A stretch of DNA of 64,000 nucleotides, from assembly GCA_934045905.1 (NCBI GenBank), contig OW203770.1:310001-374000 (forward strand), read 5' to 3'. The DNA comes from Leuctra nigra. Taxonomy: Eukaryota; Arthropoda; Insecta; Plecoptera; Leuctridae. Shown one piece after another: positions 58,380 to 64,000 of this stretch. Below the pieces are notes generated by a model. It saw only the letters and a program-made list of their open reading frames with translations. It searched no databases and was not told where the DNA came from. Made by a program: the position numbers and the translations under genes. Each line of letters opens with the position of its first letter. The first letter of the stretch is position 1.

Positions 58380-58694
58380 ATCATTGGTGTCATTATCTTT
58401 ATCTAGATACAAAATATTGTTATCTATTGGGATCAGGGTCGGCAACCTGCGTCTCCTTGGTGGTACTTGAATGGCTCTTTATAAAATTTAAAAAAGATCA
58501 GGAATCATAAAATGTGAACATTAGAAAAAAAAATCCTGCGAGGCAACAATGGGAAGGTTATTTAATTAAGTTTGTTCATTTTAGAGTCCCTGAATCACTA
58601 TTAAATTGTTGACATTCTTAAAAAAATTTAAATGTCAAAATAAACTAGTCATAAAATTTATGATCCACTCAATCAACATAAAAGTGTCTGCTTT
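58380..58694. other. Intron sequence
   Basis: AT-rich, no recognised feature. Confidence 0.4.
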
Positions 58695-59074
58695 TCATTG
58701 AAACGTGAAAATAGCATCAAACACTCTGTTACCTAAAGCAAATCAGATTCATGGTGCAATGGAAAAAGAGTCATTTCGATACTTAATTTCTGACAGTTAT
58801 TAACAATGTCAATAAGTTCATACGTTCTTAACTGATTGGGATGAAAATGTGTAAAGTAAGAGACATTGTTGGTCTTAATGACCATGCAAAATATGAGTTT
58901 GATCAGATTTATCGAAGACCATTTCATTTTTCAGCCTATCAGGAGATATTTATTTAAATTTGAACCAATAAATGGATTTCAAAAAAAATAGCGCCATCTA
59001 ACAGAAAAGGTTGTCTTTCTATGGGTGCAAATTTTCAGATCGATCGGTGAAACGGTGCGGCTTCTATTGCTCCA

Positions 59075-59337
59075 GCAGTGCGATTGTATAACTTCTTAGC
59101 CGAGATAATGGATCGTTATCGATACCAAACGATGAAAGTAATTTAGCCTATCAGAAGGTAAAGCAATTCAAAGTGCTTAAAGTCGACTTCCTGAGATAAA
59201 TAATGTGATTATATTTCATATCCTCGTAGCTTTTGCACAATTCAAATGATTTACAATGATATTAATAGTTTACTTTCATCAATTGGTATCGATAACGATC
59301 CATTATCTCGGCTAAGAAAGTTATGCAATCGCACTGC
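59075..59337. mobile_element. Foldback MITE nested in copy f
   Basis: CAGTGCGATTGTATAACTTC and TTAGCCGAGATAATGGATC at the left are mirrored by GATCCATTATCTCGGCTAAG and TTATGCAATCGCACTG at the right. Confidence 0.7.
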
Positions 59338-59414
59338 AGGTAGCAGCCAAAAAACAAAAGAACAATAAAAACAGAGTTCCGTGTTAGAATAGTCAAAAGG
59401 AGTCGCTCGCTTAA

Positions 59415-59724
59415 CAGGCGCGTAGGAACTAAATTTGCAAGGGGGGAGGGAATAATATTGTAAAAGAACTTGAGCCGGATATACTAGTGTCCACGAAGAC
59501 AAGGGGGGCCTGGGGGAGGGCCCCCCAGAAAAATGCGGGTCCGGGGCGCACAGCCCCGGAATTTTTTGAATTTCAGACATCAATTTGGTGCATTTTACGC
59601 GATTTTAACACTTTTTAAGCAATTTTTTTTCTTGACACATAAATGTATAGGAACATAGGGAGGGGAATTGAATCTGAGGGGGGGGATTTTCCCTCCATTA
59701 CCCCCCCCCCTTCCTACGCGCCTG
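59415..59724. mobile_element. hAT MITE with 8-bp target duplication
   Basis: The ends CAGGCGCGTAGGAA and TTCCTACGCGCCTG are perfect inverted repeats, flanked by TCGCTTAA at the left and TCGCTCAA at the right (one mismatch). The interior is G/C-run rich without an ORF of note. Confidence 0.85.
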
Positions 59725-59735
59725 TCGCTCAATAA

Positions 59736-60392
59736 TCGTGTAATAAAAGAAGCTCTACAATACGTTCTACTTAGACATTTCAGCGCCTGAGGGCAAATGC
59801 CAAAATACAAACGCTAATAAAATGCTGTATACACCTCAGAAATGTGGATTTTCTTAGGTCATCTATTGTTATGAGGTGAGGAAGAGGGAGTGCCAGAAAA
59901 CTAGCCAAAATTAGTGTGAAAAATAGGAATTCTAAATGGAAAATAGATTTTTCGCTGTTGCAATCCCTTGTAGAACGCAAGGTCCACTAAATCTTCTCCT
60001 AGCGGAGAACAGGCGAACCGCCAAATAAGGTCGTTCCATCTGACGCCATTACGGTGTAAAGCGGAAGTAAAATCAAGCGGAAGTAATCAAGTGGAAGTAA
60101 AGCGGAAACGGAAGTAAATTTTGTTGAATAACATTGATCGCACATACTACATTAAAACCAAGACGATGAAACTGATCAATATCAAACAAAAGGTAATATA
60201 CTATTTTGTAACTATGCCGACTTACTGACGGGCACTGCATCTGACAGTTCAGTTGTTAGCTCAGCTGTCTTGCGCATGCGTGACGTCTTCCGGTTTCCGT
60301 TTGGCTCCGCAATGGAGGACACTTTTGTATTTAACATAGTGGAAGTGTGTGCAACGACCTAATTAGCACCGTGAGGTGCTGCGCGCTAGTAG
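59736..60392. other. Intron sequence before the last Ly6 exon
   Basis: No gene. About 60050-60110 has repeated AAGCGGAAGTAA motifs. The tract before the proposed acceptor is not strongly pyrimidine rich, which lowers confidence in its exact position. Confidence 0.4.
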
Positions 60393-60660
60393 GAGCGGAG
60401 ATTTAGTGAACCTTGGTAGAACGTACTGTAGAAGGCCGTATGTTTCCATCAGGGCCTGCGCTGCTGACCCACCACCCGCATGCGCTGACGGAGCTAAGGA
60501 CTGTTGCATCAAGACCAAGTGCAACATCATCGGGGCGTCCACTGCTGGCGGCAAGGACTTCGAAGAGGGTCCGGGTCCTGAGCCCAGGGGAGCAGCCGGG
60601 TCGACCTACCCGGGACTTGTGTCCTTGTTGATCGCAACAGCACTTGTCGCCACGGCATAG
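60393..60660 (+). CDS. Multi-Ly6-domain protein, exon 7 (domain 3, second half, GPI-type tail)
   Basis: The frame reads SGDLVNLGRTYCRRPYVSI, RAC, ACADGAKDCCIKTKCN, then a linker and the hydrophobic tail GLVSLLIATALVATA before TAG. C...C...C...CC...CN is the second half of a Ly6 domain. A small-residue region followed by a terminal hydrophobic stretch without a basic tail is the GPI-anchor signal layout, so the mature protein should sit on the outer cell surface. The phase-2 donor at 58325 fits an acceptor at 60392 (TAG|G, giving Trp at the junction) or at 60389 (TAG|T, giving Cys). Either keeps the frame. With 60393 the seven exons total 1134 nt, or 377 residues. Confidence 0.75.
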
Positions 60661-60824
60661 TCGTTTCGAGAGCTTTGAAGGTCATTCAAGGAGGAGGTTA
60701 TGTTTGGTTATGAATGTTGAAAGTAGGTGATTTCAGGATGTGATTTGAGGACTTTGTAGTTTTGAGGAGAGATTTAAGTGTGCAATGATGTGAATTGAAA
60801 CATGTAAAACTTATGATTTTGTTC

Positions 60825-60830
60825 AATAAA
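60825..60830 (+). terminator. Polyadenylation signal AATAAA
   Basis: TTCAATAAAATG lies 165 bp after the stop codon of the Ly6-like gene, followed by TG-rich sequence. It is the likely mRNA 3' end. A second copy of this 3' UTR segment lies about 900 bp downstream. Confidence 0.7.
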
Positions 60831-60854
60831 ATGTTATGTATGTTCTGTATATTT

Positions 60855-61378
60855 TTGAGCGAGCGACTCCTTTTGACTCTTTTTACACGGACCTCTGTTT
60901 TTTATTTATTTTTTATTTTTTTATTTTTTGGCTGCTACCTGGAGCAATAGAAGTCACACCGTTTCACCGATCGATCTGAAATTTTGCACATATGTAGATA
61001 CAACCTTCTCTGTTTGCTGATTAATTGTTTTTTGAAATACATTTATTGGTTCATTGGTAAAATAAATATCTCCTGATAGGTTAAAAAATGAAAATGGTCT
61101 TCGATAAATCTTATCAAACTCATATTTTGCATGGTAATTAAGACCAACATTGTCTCCTATTTTCCAATTTTTCAGCCCAATCGGTTAAGAATGTGTTTAC
61201 TTATTGACATTTTTAATAGCTGTCAGAAACTGTTTAACGTTTAATATGGTTTAATCTAGGTTTAATAACGTTAAAACGTTTATTAATGTTTTCTTTATTT
61301 TAACGCATCTTCGGTTCTATGTTTGCGCACGTGTCCGGTGCTCGCTTATCAACGCGTTTCACGGAGCGTTTTCCTAGT
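60855..61378 (+). repeat. GAGCGAGC-family element, copy g
   Basis: It starts TTGAGCGAGCGACTCC, a variant of the family start, and ends GAGCGTTTTCCTAGT. It lies directly after the Ly6 polyadenylation signal. Confidence 0.65.
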
Positions 61379-61589
61379 ATGCTTTCTTCTAGGGCCGTAC
61401 CTTCTTAGGCCCTAGGCACTACTTTCTCGTAGATTCCTGATTTTTGTTTGAATTTCTGGACTATATCTGGTGCATTCTACGCGATTTTAACTCAATTTTA
61501 AAATAAAAATTAAAACAATTGAATTGATATGAAATATCAAGTCGGCATTCAAGTTCAGAACAGTCGAGGAGAAGTTCTTGATGGTCAGG

Positions 61590-61740
61590 AGGCTTGAAAG
61601 AGTTTTGAATCATTCAAGGAGGAGGTTATGTTTGATTATGATGTTGAGGATCTAAGTCAGGATGTTACGTCGTGGAGAAGGGTGATGTCGGGACTTGGTA
61701 ACACTTGTGATTTTGTTCAATAAAACATTGTGTATTTCCT
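61590..61740 (+). repeat. Duplicate of the Ly6-gene 3' UTR with a second AATAAA
   Basis: CATTCAAGGAGGAGGTTATG and TTGTGATTTTGTTCAATAAAA-like sequence repeat the 3' UTR at about 60690-60840. The second AATAAA is at 61719-61724. It may be a remnant of a tandem duplication of the gene end. Confidence 0.65.
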
Positions 61741-61781
61741 TTATATTTTATGCGTTCTTCTCTTTCTACTGATTACTTAAT

Positions 61782-62564
61782 TGAGCGAGCGAAGCGAGCG
61801 TCTCCTTTTGGCTCATTTTGCACGGGCCTCTGTTTTTTTTTGTTTTTTGTGTGTTTTTCAGTTACTGACGATATACAGGTCAGAAAAATCCCATGAAATC
61901 CATTCATGGGTTAAAATTTAAATAAACATCTCCTGATAGGCTGAAAAATGAAAACGGTCTTCGATAATTCTGATCAAACTCATATTTTGCATGATTATTA
62001 AGACCAATATTGTCTCTTATTTTACAAAATTTCATCCCAATCAGTTAAGAACGTATGAAGTTATTGACATTTTTAATATCTGTCAGTAATGAAGTATCGA
62101 AATGAATGTTTTTCAGTGCCAATTGAATTGATTCTGATTTGCTGAACCAGGTGCTTATAGGCTGTTCAATTTACGCTTACAACGCCGTTAGGGTGTAAAT
62201 AAGCAGCACCATCCAGACCTTCCATCTGAATTCACACTTTGCCAACCTAAACTCTCCAAATAAAATCCGCTAACTTGAATGTGCCCCCTAGTTCTAGCTG
62301 ATTTTCATTTTGTTGTGTTGGTGCTAGCGTAGTACATCATTTTCGTTGCCATCTTCACCATCATAATCATTGTACAGAAGATTTGAACAAACTGTAGATG
62401 CAATTTTAAAGTTTCGATGAAAAGCATATACTTTTAAGTTGATATCATAATCAATTCAATATGGATGTATATGTTTTCTGTGCGTTGTGTACGCATTTCC
62501 GGTTCGAGAATTTGCACGTACCCGTGCTCGCTCATCAACGCGTTACACTGAGCTTTTTCCTAGT
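61782..62564 (+). repeat. GAGCGAGC-family element, copy h
   Basis: Complete family ends TTGAGCGAGCGAAGCGAGCG and TTTTTCCTAGT. It carries an insertion of about 240 bp at roughly 62156-62395 relative to the copies at 20.6 and 26.2 kb, and has an empty TTAA site near 62432. Confidence 0.65.
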
Positions 62565-63841
62565 TTATCTCTCGATGATGAACAAATGTAATAGTAAGTA
62601 AGTATAATAATGTTTAACGGCGCATCGACAGCGAGGTCATTTCGCGCACATTAAGATTGTGTTAACTTTGTGGAATTCTAGGGAGGACATTGGGAGGGGT
62701 CGACCTAACGGGCCCGATCTGGGGGAGTCTGAAACTAGTGGGAAAGCCAGTTAGAATTGAGACAGACCGAGGGGATGGGGGGGGGGACCCGATTTCAGGG
62801 GGATCACCATCTCTAGGCCCGAGGGGGAGGGCATGAGTAGGTCGACCCTGGCTGCTCTTTGTCTGAGCCTCACCACTGACCTGTCCGGCATGGGTAGCCC
62901 TTACACGAGCATTTCATTAGACATACTATATGTTTATTCGAAAGGACTTAAAAATTATGTGAAATATGTTCCGAAGTTTACTTTTTAGTTCCTTAGTTCC
63001 TTTATAAACGGAGGAATTGAGTTACCCTAAAAGTTCCCCAAAAAGGAACTATAAAGTTACATATGACATTAGTGTGTGTGCACAATTTCAAATCGATCGG
63101 TTGAACGGTTTAACCTGGGCATTGCTGAGGAAACGAACAAAACAACAGGTAAAGATCCATTAAACCATTGACTACCGCTCAGTATGGGACTCGTGACTGC
63201 TATAGCTGCAGCACTGAATGCTTCCGCCGATGTCTGAGGCCGCACTACAAACCACGATTCTGGCAATATAAAGACATTATTATTAATTTTGTTCAATGCT
63301 ACAACATGCCTTCATATTTATAACATAGGCCTTAATTAAGCTTATTGTTGTGCTGCGTCAGCTTTCCGTGCAATCTTGGCCTATGTAAGACGATCTCAGC
63401 CGGACGAGTGAAGAATTTGACCTTGGTCTGTACGTAAGAATTCGGGGCGGTTCCGTTTGTCACTAGACATCGACGACAGATGACTTGGCCAGTCGCATGT
63501 CCCCACCCCCAGTGTACGTCAATGATTAAACCGTGTGTTCCATTATGTAAAGCGCCATCGCGTTCGCAACTCCATCTGTGTTACGAAGTGGTCAAATGAT
63601 AGATATGTCGTTGTCAAAGCATTCAACTGTCATCAATGTACTTACTATCCCAACAAATACAAGCATAAACAGTTCTGATGTATTTAATGTATACGTTATT
63701 TATTGCGTATACCGATTATTTTATCATATTTGTAAAATATATGGAATCAAAAACTGTTATTCACATTAAATAATTATTTCAATGGGTTTGGTTTTTCCCA
63801 CTCGAGGAAAATCTTTTCTCATTGCAGTTGGTATTTATTAA
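62565..63841. other. Non-coding right flank
   Basis: No supported gene. G-rich runs occur near 62700-62830. About 62965-63060 has AGTTCCTTAGTTCCTTT motifs like the hAT MITE at 39991. Short ORFs at 63069-63296 (minus) and 63578-63769 (plus) show no family signal. Confidence 0.4.
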
Positions 63842-63990
63842 TATAAACCTGTTCTGAGCTGTTTAAATTCACATTAAACTAATGTTTACTATAATAAAGT
63901 AAAGGGCATGAGTATAAATGATAAATAAATTGATATGGGCATGATGATAAATTCACATTTAATAATAAACAGCTCAGAACAGGTTTATGT
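63842..63990. mobile_element. Small inverted-repeat element at the window end
   Basis: ATAAACCTGTTCTGAGCTGT at the left mirrors ACAGCTCAGAACAGGTTTAT at the right. It holds two GGGCATGA motifs like those at 44.7-45.3 kb. Confidence 0.6.
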
Positions 63991-64000
63991 TATTTATCAA

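Larger units (their letters stand above)
58695..59735 (-). repeat. GAGCGAGC-family element, copy f (inverted), with two nested MITEs
   Basis: It shares TTCTTAACTGATTGGGATGA and AATATGAGTTTGATCAGA with the other copies in reverse and ends in GGAGTCGCTCGCT. A foldback (59075-59337) and a hAT MITE (59415-59724) are inserted in it. Confidence 0.65.

Overview
The window is invertebrate animal DNA. It has spliced genes with GT-AG introns, a TACTAAC branch-point consensus, LINE retrotransposons and a very dense load of non-autonomous DNA transposons. An arthropod, perhaps a hemipteran insect, is my best guess from the NACHT-ankyrin gene and the style of the repeats, but no single sequence proves it. 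Most of the 64 kb is transposon-derived. Two host genes can be supported, both on the + strand.

Left third (about 2.3-12.8 kb): an NLR-like gene. A short first exon (2385-2429) is spliced in phase to a 3.57-kb exon (3521-7094). That exon encodes an N-terminal PD-(D/E)XK-like segment (DDI...QLKH), a NACHT NTPase (Walker A GMGKTT, Walker B LLDAFDE) and the first ankyrin repeats. A 5.2-kb intron follows, filled by a transposon nested in another transposon. An ankyrin exon (12271-12819) comes next; it is phase 1 on both sides, so the gene probably continues downstream. The intronic nest is a foldback element with about 1.04-kb inverted arms around a decayed gene whose acidic motifs occur in XPG/FEN1 order and which ends in a CXC cysteine cluster.

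Middle (about 12.8-32.8 kb): no convincing host exon. The stretch holds TTAA-flanked MITEs, a hAT element with an 8-bp target duplication interrupted by a 5'-truncated LINE, several copies of a family beginning GAGCGAGCGAAGCGAGCG, and one copy of a family ending in GTGGAGCG-AC-CGCTCCACTAG.

Right half (32.8-60.8 kb): a gene of small exons spread over 28 kb. I reconstruct seven coding exons: signal peptide, three two-exon Ly6/three-finger-like cysteine domains, and a C-terminal hydrophobic tail typical of a GPI signal. All intron phases agree (0,2,0,2,0,2) and the spliced total of 1134 nt is a whole number of codons ending in TAG. Transposons end within about 20-25 bp upstream of several of its 3' splice sites. 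Exon 40618-40769 lies between two nearly identical 3.15-kb inverted arms. One exon contains an in-frame duplication with two possible acceptors. Another is preceded by six partial tandem copies of its own branch point, acceptor and 5' half. The outermost of these is cut by a LINE.

Right end (60.9-64 kb): repeat copies, a duplicated piece of the Ly6-gene 3' UTR with a second AATAAA, and no gene that I can support.
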